Part shown: positions 43,609 to 53,139 of the stretch, one piece after another
How the letters are laid out: every line of letters starts with the position of its first letter
Numbering within the stretch: position 1 is the stretch's first letter
NCBI RefSeq assembly: GCF_900156575.1
Contig: NZ_FTNY01000005.1
Span: 124,001 to 188,000 of the forward strand
Length of the DNA stretch: 64,000 bases
DNA from: Chryseobacterium shigense
GTDB taxonomy: Bacteria; Bacteroidota; Bacteroidia; Flavobacteriales; Weeksellaceae
Direction of reading: 5' to 3'
The notes under the pieces: model-generated
Told to the model about the DNA's origin: nothing
Seen by the model: only the letters and a program-made list of their open reading frames with translations
Database searches by the model: none
Translations under genes and position numbers: made by a program

Positions 43609-44415
43609 ATGAAATTTACACATCTATTAGGAATAGGAGCAGTTGCCTTGTCAACTGTAGCTTGTACTACAAATCCGATTACGGGTAGGTCTTCTTTACA
43701 GATTGCCAACAACTCGGAAATACTGACAATGTCTTCTCAGGAATATAAAACGACCTTATCTAAATCTAAAATTATCTCCGGGACTGCAGATGCCAAAAGA
43801 GTAGTGAGTGTAGGGAGCAGAATAAAAAGCGCAGCAGAAAGATATTATCAGAGCATAGGAAGATCAGCGGATCTTGCCAACTACAATTGGGAATTTAATC
43901 TTCTGCAAAGTAATGAATTGAACGCCTGGTGTATGCCTGGCGGGAAAGTTGCTGTATACACAGGAATTCTTCCCGTAACGAAAAATGATAATGGCCTTGC
44001 TGTTGTTTTAGGACATGAAGTTTCACACGCATTGGCAGGACACGGAAATGAAAGAATTTCTCAGGCAATGGTAGCACAGTATGGAGGCTCTATTTTGGGA
44101 GGAACCATTTCCAATTCGCAATGGGCCGGTATTTTTCAACAAGTGTATCCTATCGGATCACAGGTTGCTTTATTGAAATACGGAAGAAACCAGGAGTCGG
44201 AGGCAGATCAGATGGGACTGTATCTGATGTCTATGGCAGGATATGACCCTAGAGAAGCTATCCCTTTCTGGAATAGAATGGAAGGAGCATCTTCAGGAGC
44301 GAGACAGCCGGAATTCCTTTCTACCCACCCGAATCCTGAGACCAGAATTTCAGATATCAACAGAAACCTTCCAAAAGCTTTAGAATACTATAAAGCTGCA
44401 GGAGGAAAAATATAA
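43609..44415 (+). CDS. M48 family metalloprotease, lipoprotein
   Basis: A 268-residue peptidase with a lipoprotein signal (ALSTVACTTNP). The zinc motif HEVSHALAGH is at about residues 137-146, and a third ligand candidate lies in ESEADQMGL about 60 residues later. This is the LoiP/YcaL/BepA-like M48 group, which does quality control of outer-membrane proteins in the periplasm. A short C-terminal region holds STHPNPETRI, common to the group. A terminator follows at 44441. Confidence 0.9.
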   Translation: MKFTHLLGIGAVALSTVACTTNPITGRSSLQIANNSEILTMSSQEYKTTLSKSKIISGTADAKRVVSVGSRIKSAAERYYQSIGRSADLANYNWEFNLLQSNELNAWCMPGGKVAVYTGILPVTKNDNGLAVVLGHEVSHALAGHGNERISQAMVAQYGGSILGGTISNSQWAGIFQQVYPIGSQVALLKYGRNQESEADQMGLYLMSMAGYDPREAIPFWNRMEGASSGARQPEFLSTHPNPETRISDINRNLPKALEYYKAAGGKI

Positions 44416-44440
44416 TGATATAGAATTTTAATCTTATATA

Positions 44441-44482
44441 AAGCCTTATTGAGTTTTCACTAAATTGGGTAAGGCTTTTTTT
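44441..44482 (+). terminator. Terminator after the M48 protease gene
   Basis: AAGCCTTA and TAAGGCTT stem with a long loop, ending in T7. Confidence 0.75.
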
Positions 44483-44505
44483 ATAAACCACTCAACACAA
44501 TATTT

Positions 44506-44817
44506 ATGAAAAGTTTATCAATTACCGGACTTATACTGTTAGCCGTTTCAGCATTGCTTTTTTATCTGACCACGGATTTTACCGTAGGCGGAATTACCAT
44601 CTCCCATATGATGGGAGTGATGGCAGGAGTAGGAATAGGTCTTATTATTGGCGGAATGGTAGGATATGTAAGCAAAGGAAGCGCCCTGAAGGCTGAAGAA
44701 AAAAGAAAAGAATTCAAACAACTGCAAAAAGACAAGGAAGAACTGGAAAAACAGGCGGCAGAAATTGCCCAACGTGAAGCAGAGCTCCGTCAACAAAATC
44801 AAAACCCTCAAATTTAA
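44506..44817 (+). CDS. Small membrane protein with C-terminal coiled coil
   Basis: A 103-residue protein. Two hydrophobic segments (about residues 5-22 and 33-55, the second Gly-rich: GVMAGVGIGLIIGGMVGY) are followed by a highly charged Lys/Glu/Gln heptad region (about 60-100) typical of a coiled coil. I do not recognise the family. The stop codon lies inside its own terminator hairpin (44803-44835). Confidence 0.7.
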   Translation: MKSLSITGLILLAVSALLFYLTTDFTVGGITISHMMGVMAGVGIGLIIGGMVGYVSKGSALKAEEKRKEFKQLQKDKEELEKQAAEIAQREAELRQQNQNPQI

Positions 44818-44835
44818 AATTTGAGGGTTTCTTTA
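44803..44835 (+). terminator. Terminator overlapping the preceding stop codon
   Basis: AACCCTCAAATTT and AAATTTGAGGGTT form a strong stem followed by TCTTT. It can act in both directions between the convergent genes. Confidence 0.8.
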
Positions 44836-44852
44836 TAGCTGTTCTTTTCAAA

Positions 44853-45467
44853 TTATTTAAACTTGTAGCCCACACCTACCAAAAACAGGTTAGGTCTGTT
44901 GTCATATCTGATCTCCGAACCAGAAACTTTATTGATGAAGTTTCTTTCATCCTTGCTGAATGACCCTTCATATCGTGCATTGACGATCAGCTTTTTTATT
45001 TCAAGCTGCGCACCAAACTGGTAGCCTACCGTGAAATTATTTTTAACGTTTTCCTTGAAATCGTTGTAGGTATTGTCTTTGCTTAAATTGTAGCTGGCCA
45101 CTGGCCCTACAAAAACGCCAAGCATATTCCCTAAAACATTATGTCCCAGAAGAACAGGCATGTCTAGACGGTTGCTTTTTACGTCAAAAGTGGTATTCTC
45201 TGTGGTGAATTCATTTTTGAAGTGCGTATAGTATAATTCCGGCATCACGTAGAATGAACCCGGAAGCCCTACTTTTAATGAAAGCCCCACATTAAAACCT
45301 GCATTATTTTTTCCTGTTCCTTCAACGGCTTCGTTCACTGTTCCTTTAATGTTTTTCCATGAAGGAGAGCCTGTAGGGAAGATCAGGTTAGCTTTTCCTG
45401 CCAGTGAAATCTGCGCAGAAGCAAACATTGAAAAACCGATTAATGCTATACTAAGTACCTTTTTCAT
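44853..45467 (-). CDS. Outer-membrane beta-barrel (porin-like) protein
   Basis: A 204-residue protein with a signal peptide (MKKVLSIALIGFSMFASAQ) and alternating beta-strand patterns ending in an aromatic (LFLVGVGYKFK). It fits the 'porin family' eight-stranded OmpA/PorT-like barrels common in Bacteroidota. ATG 45467 is preferred; ATG 45473 would add two residues. Either start lies inside the 3' end of the MlaF-like ATPase gene (about 17-23 nt overlap), implying translational coupling with the lipid transporter. A role in lipid or envelope transport is therefore inferred. Confidence 0.8.
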   Translation of the reverse strand: MKKVLSIALIGFSMFASAQISLAGKANLIFPTGSPSWKNIKGTVNEAVEGTGKNNAGFNVGLSLKVGLPGSFYVMPELYYTHFKNEFTTENTTFDVKSNRLDMPVLLGHNVLGNMLGVFVGPVASYNLSKDNTYNDFKENVKNNFTVGYQFGAQLEIKKLIVNARYEGSFSKDERNFINKVSGSEIRYDNRPNLFLVGVGYKFK

Positions 45468-46266
45468 TATCATCTATTTTAGTGATTGTATTTTCAATCG
45501 TTTTATTATTTTCAAGTAAATATTCTCTCAGTTCTTTAAACAGTTCTGAAGAATAAACGAAGTCAATAAGATTTTTATTGCCTGCCGTGATCAGAACATC
45601 TTTGTTTCCTTCCCATTCTTTGATCCCTAATCTGAGGTATACAATTTTCTGCCCGATGGTCATCACAGAGTTCATATCATGCGTATTGATGATCGTTGTG
45701 GTGTTGTATTCCTGCGTGATTTCCAGAAGAAGATCATCAATAATATTCGAGGTGTAAGGATCAAGACCAGAGTTGGGTTCATCACAGAAGAGATACTTCG
45801 GATTGTTCACAATAGCTCTTGCAATGGCTACACGTTTCTGCATTCCTCCTGAAATTTCGGAAGGAAATTTTCTGCCTGCTTTATCAAGATGTACTCTGCC
45901 TATAACGTCAAAAACCCTCTTCTTCTTTTCTCTGAACGTAAGATTGGTAAACATATCCAGCGGAAACATAATATTCTCTTCCACCGTAAGCGAGTCAAAA
46001 AGGGCACTGCCCTGAAATACCGTTCCGATTTCTGAACGTAGATGCTGCTTCTGGTCTCTGGTCATCGTATTGATATCTGTACCGTCAAAAAGAATTTCTC
46101 CTGATGAAGGCTGATACACATTCAGTAAGCTTTTCAGGAAAACGGTTTTTCCAGAGCCACTCTGTCCGATGATCAGGTTGACTTTTCCTTTATCAAAAGA
46201 AGTCGAAATTCCCTTCAGTACTTCAACATCGCCAAAACTCTTCTTAAGATCTTTTACCTCAATCAT
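45451..46266 (-). CDS. MlaF-like ABC transporter ATP-binding protein
   Basis: A 271-residue ATPase. Walker A GQSGSGKT, signature ISGGMQKR and Walker B LFCDEPNSGLDP are all present. ISGGMQKRVAIAR and DEPNSGLDPYTS are characteristic of the Mla/MCE phospholipid transporter ATPases. It directly follows the MlaE-like permease (the stop/start share base 46266). A substrate-binding MCE protein (MlaD) is not adjacent; the next gene encodes a beta-barrel. Probable role: lipid traffic between the membranes. Confidence 0.9.
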   Translation of the reverse strand: MIEVKDLKKSFGDVEVLKGISTSFDKGKVNLIIGQSGSGKTVFLKSLLNVYQPSSGEILFDGTDINTMTRDQKQHLRSEIGTVFQGSALFDSLTVEENIMFPLDMFTNLTFREKKKRVFDVIGRVHLDKAGRKFPSEISGGMQKRVAIARAIVNNPKYLFCDEPNSGLDPYTSNIIDDLLLEITQEYNTTTIINTHDMNSVMTIGQKIVYLRLGIKEWEGNKDVLITAGNKNLIDFVYSSELFKELREYLLENNKTIENTITKIDDNEKGT

Positions 46267-47018
46267 CAGCTTAATATTAATTGGGTTAAAATTAATTCAG
46301 AAATGATAATAAATACCATAGTCCATACTACGGCCTGTGTACTGGCTCTACCTACTTCCAGTGATCCTCCTTTTACGTTATATCCGAAATAAGAAGGAAC
46401 AGTAGCAATGATAAAGGCAAATACCGTAGTTTTTACAAAGGCATAATACACGAATAAATTCGGCATATACATTTGGATTCCTGTAATATAGTCGTTTTCC
46501 GTCCAGTTTCCTGTAAGCATCCCGGCGAGATGTCCACCGCCAATACCGAAGACGATACTGATGGCAATAAGGAGTGGATTGAAAATAACACAGGCGAAAA
46601 TTTTAGGCAAAATCAGGAAGTTGGGAGAATTCACCCCCATAATGTCCAATGCGTCGATCTGCTCGGAAACTCTCATGGTTCCTATACTTGATGCAATATA
46701 TGATCCTACTTTCCCTGCCAGAATAAGACTGATAATGGTTGGAGAAAACTCCAGAACCAAAACGGCTTTGGTGGCATATCCCACAAAGGAAGGCGGGATA
46801 GGAAAAGAGGAAGATGCAAAGTTATTGAACATCTGGATAGCGACTACCGCCCCCACAAATATAGAAGTGAAGATCACAAGCCCAAAAGAATTGACGCCGA
46901 GATCATTAATTTCTCTCATGAACAGCTTCCAAAAAACCCTCATTTTCTGGGGTTTCTGCAAGGATTTACCTAGAAGGATAATGTATTCTCCTACTGCTGT
47001 AAAAAACTTTTTTAACAT
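46266..47018 (-). CDS. MlaE-like ABC transporter permease
   Basis: A 250-residue inner-membrane protein with five or six membrane segments and the MlaE family blocks (VAIQMFNNFASSSF, LEFSPTIISLILAGKVGSYIASSIGTMRVSEQIDAL-type region with GTMRVSEQIDAL, MGVNSPNFLILPK). Together with the ATPase at 45451 it forms the core of a phospholipid ABC transporter. It is the first gene of a three-gene minus-strand operon. Confidence 0.9.
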   Translation of the reverse strand: MLKKFFTAVGEYIILLGKSLQKPQKMRVFWKLFMREINDLGVNSFGLVIFTSIFVGAVVAIQMFNNFASSSFPIPPSFVGYATKAVLVLEFSPTIISLILAGKVGSYIASSIGTMRVSEQIDALDIMGVNSPNFLILPKIFACVIFNPLLIAISIVFGIGGGHLAGMLTGNWTENDYITGIQMYMPNLFVYYAFVKTTVFAFIIATVPSYFGYNVKGGSLEVGRASTQAVVWTMVFIIISELILTQLILS

Positions 47019-47137
47019 GCTGCTAAATTAGACTTTTTTTATTTAATTAAAGTTAAGGCCCAGGGGAATACCTGAGGTTTATTTAACCTTAGAAGCAAAT
47101 ATGATTCCTTACTCTTCATCTCAGCCTTCTGTTTGAT

Positions 47138-48508
47138 TTATTTTGCGTTTTTATCTCCGCTGATTACTAATATTACGGTCTTTAAAACAATCACCAGATC
47201 TAAAACAAAACTCCAGTTTCTTACGTAGAATGTATCTGCCAGTACTCTTTTCTTCATTTCTACTTCCACATCTCCATAATCTCCACGCAATCCGCTTACC
47301 TGAGCAAGACCCGTAATGCCGGGAGAGACCATACTTCTTAAGCTATATCTTCCAATCTTGGGTTTATAGTAATTGTCAACAGCCAGCATGTGCGGCCGGG
47401 GTCCCACGATAGACATTTCCCCTTTCAAAACGTTGATAAACTGAGGAAGCTCATCCAGGCTGGTTTTCCTAAGAAATTTCCCGATTTTTGTGATTCTTGA
47501 GTCGTTTTCCTCCGTGGTTTTTGTTGCAGATTCATCATTAATGACCATCGTTCTGAATTTCAGACACGAAAAAACCTCTTCATGGAAGCCATATCTTTTC
47601 TGAACAAAAAAGGCAGGACCTTTAGAGGTTGATTTTATTAAAATAGCAATAATGGGAAATAGCCAGGAGCAGAGCAAAACCAGGATTGTAAGGGAAAAAG
47701 CAATATCAAAAATCCTTTTAACCAAAAAATTAGAATAAAAATCCAGCGGGTACTTGGCTTGGCTCAGAACAGGCTGTGTTTGAATGTATCCGAGATCATA
47801 GAGGAAAAAATCGCTCTGCGAAATACTCGGAATCAATGAAATGTGAACCTTGTTATCCTCCGCTAATTTGAATATTTCTTGTTCTACCCCCTCACTAAAA
47901 GTATTTTCTGCAGATAAAAACAGGGTATGAATTCCATTTTTTTTCCAGAAGCCCACTAATTCATTGGGAATTATATCGGACGGTTCATAATCAAAAATTT
48001 TATAGCCATAATCCTTCCGGTCTTTAAATATATTCTTTAAAATCTCAGTAGATCCTGTTTCTCCCAGAAACATTACATTTCTGTAATTAATACCCAGAGA
48101 ACGGAAATATTTGATGGCAAAATAAATAACCGATTTTGCAAGGAAAATAAAGAAAAAAAGATAAAATGAAAGCCAATAAATATCCGAATTGAAAAATACA
48201 TTCTTACTGACTCTCCCTATAAGGAGAACGCCCAGTATAAAAAAAAGGAAATGGATTAGAAGCCGCTCCAAAAATAATGTATAGGTGAGATTCCTCTGAA
48301 TATTATAGATTTTTGTCCTGCCACTAAGCAGCATCCAGAACAAAAAAAGTAAGATCAGCGAAAAAACATTCTCATACCAAGTTTCTTTGTGGTATCGCAA
48401 GCCTTCATTTCTGCTTATAAAAAAGAATACAAAGATAAATGCAATAACCATAAGGTCAAGCAAAATAATGATCGATTTCAAATATCTAGAGTATCGAATT
48501 CTCTGCAT
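47138..48508 (-). CDS. Exopolysaccharide polyprenyl-phosphate sugar transferase
   Basis: A 456-residue WcaJ/WbaP-like initiating glycosyltransferase that moves a sugar-1-phosphate from a nucleotide sugar to undecaprenyl phosphate. The N-terminal part has four or five membrane segments and a CoA-binding-like middle domain (NVMFLGETGSTE). The C-terminal catalytic domain from about residue 265 has KRIFDIAFS, KFRTM, DELPQFINVLKGEMSIVGPRP and SPGITGLAQVSG. Other polysaccharide genes are not in the window, so it looks isolated. A start at ATG 48508 fits the first membrane segment. Confidence 0.92.
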   Translation of the reverse strand: MQRIRYSRYLKSIIILLDLMVIAFIFVFFFISRNEGLRYHKETWYENVFSLILLFLFWMLLSGRTKIYNIQRNLTYTLFLERLLIHFLFFILGVLLIGRVSKNVFFNSDIYWLSFYLFFFIFLAKSVIYFAIKYFRSLGINYRNVMFLGETGSTEILKNIFKDRKDYGYKIFDYEPSDIIPNELVGFWKKNGIHTLFLSAENTFSEGVEQEIFKLAEDNKVHISLIPSISQSDFFLYDLGYIQTQPVLSQAKYPLDFYSNFLVKRIFDIAFSLTILVLLCSWLFPIIAILIKSTSKGPAFFVQKRYGFHEEVFSCLKFRTMVINDESATKTTEENDSRITKIGKFLRKTSLDELPQFINVLKGEMSIVGPRPHMLAVDNYYKPKIGRYSLRSMVSPGITGLAQVSGLRGDYGDVEVEMKKRVLADTFYVRNWSFVLDLVIVLKTVILVISGDKNAK

Positions 48509-48663
48509 CTATCGGTGTTTAAACGGATACGAAGAGCTAAGGTACATATTTTTTATGGTATATTCTATATAAGGTGAATATTATAAACCTTCATTCTACT
48601 ACTTGAATGCTTCGGTCCATAAAAACATTTATTATAGATAAAAAAATAACCTAAATCAAAGCT

Positions 48664-49293
48664 TTAAGGGATATTCAGGTACTTATGCGTCTGAACGGAA
48701 GCCTGCCATTCCGGATGGGCCAAAATAAAATCGGTAATCTTGGGATACATCTCATCACGTTTGCTCCATTCGCTCTGCATATACAGTCTACACTTTTCAG
48801 AAACCTTCGCAGCTTGTTCCTGTGCGAAAGTGAAGTCGTGTTGATTGAATATGATTACTTTAAGTTCACTGGCCTGCTGATAGATCTCTTCTTTCGGAAG
48901 TCCTGTTTTCTTAGGAGAAAGGGTGATCCAGTCGATCTGTCCGCTTAGCGGATATGCTCCTGAAGTTTCAATATGAATGGTACATCCCAGTTCCTTTAAT
49001 TTGGAGGTCAGAATATCCAGATTCCACATCAGCGGTTCTCCGCCCGTCAGCACAATAGTCTTACAGTGTTTTGCTGCCGTTTCGGCAATTTCCTCTGCAT
49101 TCATCAATGGATGGAGGTTAGGGTCCCAGCTTTCTTTTACATCACACCAGTGACATCCCACGTCGCAGCCTCCCAATCTGATGAAATAGGATGCTTTTCC
49201 GGTGTGGGCTCCTTCTCCCTGTAAAGTGTAAAAATGCTCCATTACGGGGAGCATTTTACCTTCTTTTAATAAAATATCTTCTTCTTTATTCAT
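48664..49293 (-). CDS. queE: 7-carboxy-7-deazaguanine synthase QueE
   Basis: A 209-residue radical SAM enzyme of queuosine synthesis that converts carboxytetrahydropterin to CDG. The cluster motif is CDVGCHWC (CxxxCxxC), preceded by LQGEGAHTGKASYFIRLGG, and TGGEPLMW follows. It is the last gene of the pgi-methyltransferase-folD-queE run, 7 nt after folD. Other queuosine genes (queC, queD, queF) are not nearby. Confidence 0.93.
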   Translation of the reverse strand: MNKEEDILLKEGKMLPVMEHFYTLQGEGAHTGKASYFIRLGGCDVGCHWCDVKESWDPNLHPLMNAEEIAETAAKHCKTIVLTGGEPLMWNLDILTSKLKELGCTIHIETSGAYPLSGQIDWITLSPKKTGLPKEEIYQQASELKVIIFNQHDFTFAQEQAAKVSEKCRLYMQSEWSKRDEMYPKITDFILAHPEWQASVQTHKYLNIP

Positions 49294-49300
49294 TTTAAAA

Positions 49301-50185
49301 TTAGTCGTTATAGACCGAAGTTTTGTATGCGATGATGGTATTCTTCATCAGCATGGCTCTTGTCATTGGGCCTACTCCTCCCGGTACTGGTGTGATCCAG
49401 CTTGCTTTAGCTGCACAGCTGTCAAAATCTACGTCACCTGCCAGGTAGTATCCTTTCGGAGAGTCATCATCTACTCTTGTAATCCCTACATCTACGATTA
49501 CTGCGCCATCTTTGATCATGTCTCCTTTTAAGAAGTGAGGATCACCTAAAGCAGTAATGACGATATCGGCCTTTTTTGTATATTCTTCGATGTCTTTTGT
49601 GTAAGAGTGTGTTAAAGTCACGGTAGAGTTCCCCGGGAAATCTTTTCTTCCCATCAGGATACTCATAGGTCTTCCTACGATTTTACTTCTTCCGATGATC
49701 ACACAGTCTTTTCCTTTAGTTTCAATATTGTATCTTTCCAATAATGTCAAAATTCCGAAAGGAGTAGCGGGAAGGAACGTGTCCATTTCCAAAGCCATTT
49801 TTCCGAAGTTTTCAGGATGGAAACCATCTACATCTTTTCTTGGATCAATAGCCAGAATGATCTTTTCCTGATCGATCTGGTCCGGTAAAGGTAATTGTAC
49901 GATGAAACCGTCTACTGCTTTAGATTTATTAAGCTCATCGATTTTTTCCAATAATTCAGACTCAGAAACTGTACTTGGGAATTTAACAAGCGTAGAACGG
50001 AATCCTACTTCCTCACAGTCTTTTACTTTACTGTTTACATACGCTTTGCTCGCTCCATTGTTTCCTACAAGAATGGCGACCAAATGTGGTGCTCTTTTCT
50101 TGCTTTCAAGGATCTTTTCCACTTCAACCTTGATCTCCGCTTTGATTTCTTTGGATACTTTAAGTCCGTCAAGAATTTCTGCCAT
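49301..50185 (-). CDS. folD: Bifunctional methylenetetrahydrofolate dehydrogenase/cyclohydrolase FolD
   Basis: A 294-residue cytoplasmic enzyme of one-carbon folate metabolism. Family motifs are VDGFIVQLPLPDQI, the catalytic Lys/Tyr region SKAYVNSKVKDCE, the cofactor site GRSKIVGRPMS, and PVPGGVGPMTRAMLM near the end. Normal length. It is 21 nt after the methyltransferase gene and 7 nt before queE, in one orientation, so probably one operon. Confidence 0.96.
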   Translation of the reverse strand: MAEILDGLKVSKEIKAEIKVEVEKILESKKRAPHLVAILVGNNGASKAYVNSKVKDCEEVGFRSTLVKFPSTVSESELLEKIDELNKSKAVDGFIVQLPLPDQIDQEKIILAIDPRKDVDGFHPENFGKMALEMDTFLPATPFGILTLLERYNIETKGKDCVIIGRSKIVGRPMSILMGRKDFPGNSTVTLTHSYTKDIEEYTKKADIVITALGDPHFLKGDMIKDGAVIVDVGITRVDDDSPKGYYLAGDVDFDSCAAKASWITPVPGGVGPMTRAMLMKNTIIAYKTSVYND

Positions 50186-50206
50186 TTTTACTTTTTTTAC
50201 TTTTAT

Positions 50207-51031
50207 TTAGATTTTATTGAATACAACAATATCCTGGAATTCATCCGCACTTTCCTTGTCTACATTCGTTCTCCAGAATCCCTCTTTTACTGTGGTCACT
50301 TTTAAACCGGCTTCTGCAGCCATCTGATTCAGTAGAGGAATACTTACCGCAATATTAGCTGCGGTCACTTTATCATCCATCAGCCTGTAGCCTTCATATT
50401 GATGGGGGAAAGGCATGGTGCCGAATTCCGTTTTGGAATCATCATACAGAAAGAACGTGGCCAGGCACTGTCCGCCGCTGTTCAAAACCCGGCTGATCTC
50501 ACTCAGATATCTTCTGATCTCGGGAATCTGCATATGTGTAAAAACAGAGAACAGGAATACTTTATCAAATTGTGCATCATTATAAGGAAATGTAAAGTTT
50601 TCTGCTTTTTGGCTGAAAGTATTGTACAGATCATTATAAATCGGGGTAAACTTGAATTTAAAATTCGGATGTTTCTGACCAATATTTTTATTACACCAGC
50701 TGATTCCTTTTTCTACGGCATCAAAGCCGTCATAAGTTCCTTTATCAATCACTCCTGTAAGGGCTACGGCGGTTCTTCCGATTCCGCATCCTACATCCAG
50801 GACATGATCTGTGTTTTGCAGGTCAATGTATTTTTTCAGCGCATTCACCTGACGAATCCCATGAGGAATAAAGTCGCTGCCTCCCACATAAATATCTCCT
50901 TTTTTAGGTTCATTCTTGGATCTTTTCCCGGTAAGACCTTCGTAGAGGTCTATCGGGAAATAATAGATCTTTCTTCCCAAAAGTCTGAGACCGGGAGGAA
51001 GTTTATAATAATATGATCGTAATGCAGACAT
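50207..51031 (-). CDS. Class I SAM-dependent methyltransferase
   Basis: A 274-residue methyltransferase. Motif I is VLDVGCGIGRTAVAL, with a downstream acidic residue in YDGFDAVEKG and a motif IV-like segment (FDKVFLFSVFTHM). The substrate is not evident. There is no signal peptide, though an N-terminal basic/hydrophobic stretch could associate with the membrane. It begins 3 nt after the pgi stop, suggesting coupled expression with pgi. Confidence 0.85.
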   Translation of the reverse strand: MSALRSYYYKLPPGLRLLGRKIYYFPIDLYEGLTGKRSKNEPKKGDIYVGGSDFIPHGIRQVNALKKYIDLQNTDHVLDVGCGIGRTAVALTGVIDKGTYDGFDAVEKGISWCNKNIGQKHPNFKFKFTPIYNDLYNTFSQKAENFTFPYNDAQFDKVFLFSVFTHMQIPEIRRYLSEISRVLNSGGQCLATFFLYDDSKTEFGTMPFPHQYEGYRLMDDKVTAANIAVSIPLLNQMAAEAGLKVTTVKEGFWRTNVDKESADEFQDIVVFNKI

Positions 51032-51034
51032 CTG

Positions 51035-52675
51035 CTACTTATTTCCTTTATAATAATTGATCAGTCCGTTTGTAGAGCTGTCATGAGACTTGATCGATTC
51101 ATTGTTTTCAAGCTCGGGAAGAATTTTATTGGCTAAAACTTTTCCTAATTCCACCCCGAACTGGTCGAAACTGAAAATATTCCAGATAACGCCCTGAACG
51201 AAAATCTTATGCTCATACATCGCAATCAACTGGCCCAATGAAAAAGGAGTTAATTCGTTGAATAATATAGAGTTGGTAGGGGTGTTTCCGTGGAATACTT
51301 TATAATTCAGTAATCGGTCTATTTCTTCTTCAGATTTACCCTCATTTCTTAATTCCTGCTCTACTTCCTCTTCAGATTTTCCAAAGGCAAGTGCTTCAGT
51401 CTGTGCAAAAAAGTTGGCTAAAAGTTTAGGCTGGTGATCAGAAACAGCATTGCTGCTTTTGACATAGGCGATAAAATCTGCGGGAATTAGTTCAGTTCCC
51501 TGATGGATAAGCTGGTAGAAAGCATGTTGTCCGTTGGTTCCCGGTTCTCCCCAAATGATAGGCCCTGTTTCGTATTCTACAAATTCTCCGTTTCTATCTA
51601 CGCATTTTCCGTTGCTTTCCATGTCTCCCTGCTGAAGATAAGCTGCAAACCTGTCCAGATACTGAGAATAAGGAAGAATGGCATACGTTGTTGCCGCGTA
51701 GAAATTACGGTACCAAATCCCTAAAAGTCCCATGAGTACCGGAACGTTTTCTGAGAAATCAGCAGTCTGGAAATGTTGGTCAGTATCAGAAGCTCCCTTT
51801 AGAAGTTCTTCAAAATGATCGTATCCTACTGCCAGAACAATGCTTAAACCGATAGCGCTCCAAAGAGAATATCTTCCGCCTACCCAGTCCCAGAATTCAA
51901 AAATATTTTCTTCAGCAATTCCGAACTTTTTAACAGCTTCAACATTAGTGGATAAAGCCACGAAATGTTTCGCCACATCTTCTTCTTTTCCTGCTTTCAA
52001 AAACCAGTCTTTCGCTGAATTGGCATTGGTCATCGTTTCCTGAGTCGTAAAGGTCTTGGAAGCGATAATGAATAATGTTGTTTCGGGATTCAGTTTTTTA
52101 ACGGTTTCAGCAATGTGGTTCCCGTCAACATTTGAAACAAAATGAACGTTTAATCTGGTTTTAAAATGCTTTAAAGCAGAACAAACCATCACGGGACCAA
52201 GATCTGAACCTCCGATTCCGATATTCACCACATCGGTAATTTCTTTTCCGCTGAAACCTTTGTGATCCCCTGAAATGATTTTTTCAGAGAATGCTTTCAT
52301 CTGGTCAAGAACTCTTCTGATCTGAGGCTTGATATTTTCACCGTCTACCAAGATCTCTTTATCTGAAAAATCCCTCAAAGCGGTATGCAGTACGGCTCTT
52401 CCTTCTGTTTCATTGATCTTGTCTCCGGAAAACATTTTTGAGATAGCATCTTTCAGCTGACATTCTTCTGCCAATTGCAGTAAAAGTTCTCTGGTTCTTG
52501 CATCGATCAGATTTTTAGAATAATCAAAAAGGAAATGATCTCTCTGCAAAGAAAATTCTTTGAAACGTTCAGGATTGTACTGGAAAAGACTTCTTAAATC
52601 AAAGTCATTATCTGCAAAATGTTCGTCAAGCGCTTTCCAGCTATTGGTTTGTATAGGATTTATTTTTGATAGCAT
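51035..52675 (-). CDS. pgi: Glucose-6-phosphate isomerase
   Basis: A 546-residue cytoplasmic glycolytic enzyme interconverting glucose-6-phosphate and fructose-6-phosphate. Signature blocks are VGGRYSLWSAIGLS (the sugar-isomerase signature), NIGIGGSDLGP and the catalytic-region DHQPKLLANFFAQTEALAFG. Length is close to the E. coli enzyme (549). It is the first gene of the minus-strand run that continues with the methyltransferase, folD and queE. Confidence 0.97.
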   Translation of the reverse strand: MLSKINPIQTNSWKALDEHFADNDFDLRSLFQYNPERFKEFSLQRDHFLFDYSKNLIDARTRELLLQLAEECQLKDAISKMFSGDKINETEGRAVLHTALRDFSDKEILVDGENIKPQIRRVLDQMKAFSEKIISGDHKGFSGKEITDVVNIGIGGSDLGPVMVCSALKHFKTRLNVHFVSNVDGNHIAETVKKLNPETTLFIIASKTFTTQETMTNANSAKDWFLKAGKEEDVAKHFVALSTNVEAVKKFGIAEENIFEFWDWVGGRYSLWSAIGLSIVLAVGYDHFEELLKGASDTDQHFQTADFSENVPVLMGLLGIWYRNFYAATTYAILPYSQYLDRFAAYLQQGDMESNGKCVDRNGEFVEYETGPIIWGEPGTNGQHAFYQLIHQGTELIPADFIAYVKSSNAVSDHQPKLLANFFAQTEALAFGKSEEEVEQELRNEGKSEEEIDRLLNYKVFHGNTPTNSILFNELTPFSLGQLIAMYEHKIFVQGVIWNIFSFDQFGVELGKVLANKILPELENNESIKSHDSSTNGLINYYKGNK

Positions 52676-52811
52676 ATGTTAGAAATTAGATAGGTTCAGA
52701 AAAGAAAGGCTGGATCAAATGTTTTAAATCCATATCATTTTATTTCTGATGTGCAAATTTAAGGAAAAATAAAACCTCAGATAAATTTGAGCACGATAAA
52801 TAACATTTTTT

Positions 52812-52845
52812 TAAAAAAGAAACCCCAGATCAGGTCTGAGGTTTC
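52812..52845 (-). terminator. Terminator of the sigma-factor operon
   Basis: On the minus strand GAAACCTCAGA pairs with TCTGGGGTTTC and is followed by T6. It lies 295 nt beyond the stop of the 53140 gene, with the dispersed repeat between. Confidence 0.8.
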
Positions 52846-52926
52846 ATGGTTATTGATGGATGAAAGATAGCCAGGGAAAGTTATAGTGACGTGTTCTCGC
52901 AGATTGTACAGATAGAGCAGATAAGT

Positions 52927-53102
52927 TTTTTTTGACGCAAAGAAATTGATTATCTTATTTATAAAGGGAAGCAAAGGCGGAATCAATTTCATGGATTCGA
53001 TGAAGCAGATGCTTTTTACCGATAGCTTCATCAGTGACGCAGTCAAAGTCTTTGCCTTCCTTAAACTAAACATTAAGAAGAGGAAGCTTTGCGTTAAAAA
53101 AA
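52927..53102. repeat. Dispersed repeat with terminal inverted repeats, copy B
   Basis: Same element as 3904-4075, about 85% alike by eye in the centre. The ends are TTTTTTTGACGCAAAG (52927-52942) and CTTTGCGTTAAAAAAA (53087-53102), with one mismatch between them. GATGAAGC and GCTTCATC again form an inner stem. It lies in the 3' region of the sigma-factor operon. The 464-base gap 52676-53139 holds only this repeat and the terminator at 52812. Confidence 0.8.
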
Positions 53103-53139
53103 CTTCATGTTTTCCCCAGGTTTTGCAGGTAATTTGAAG

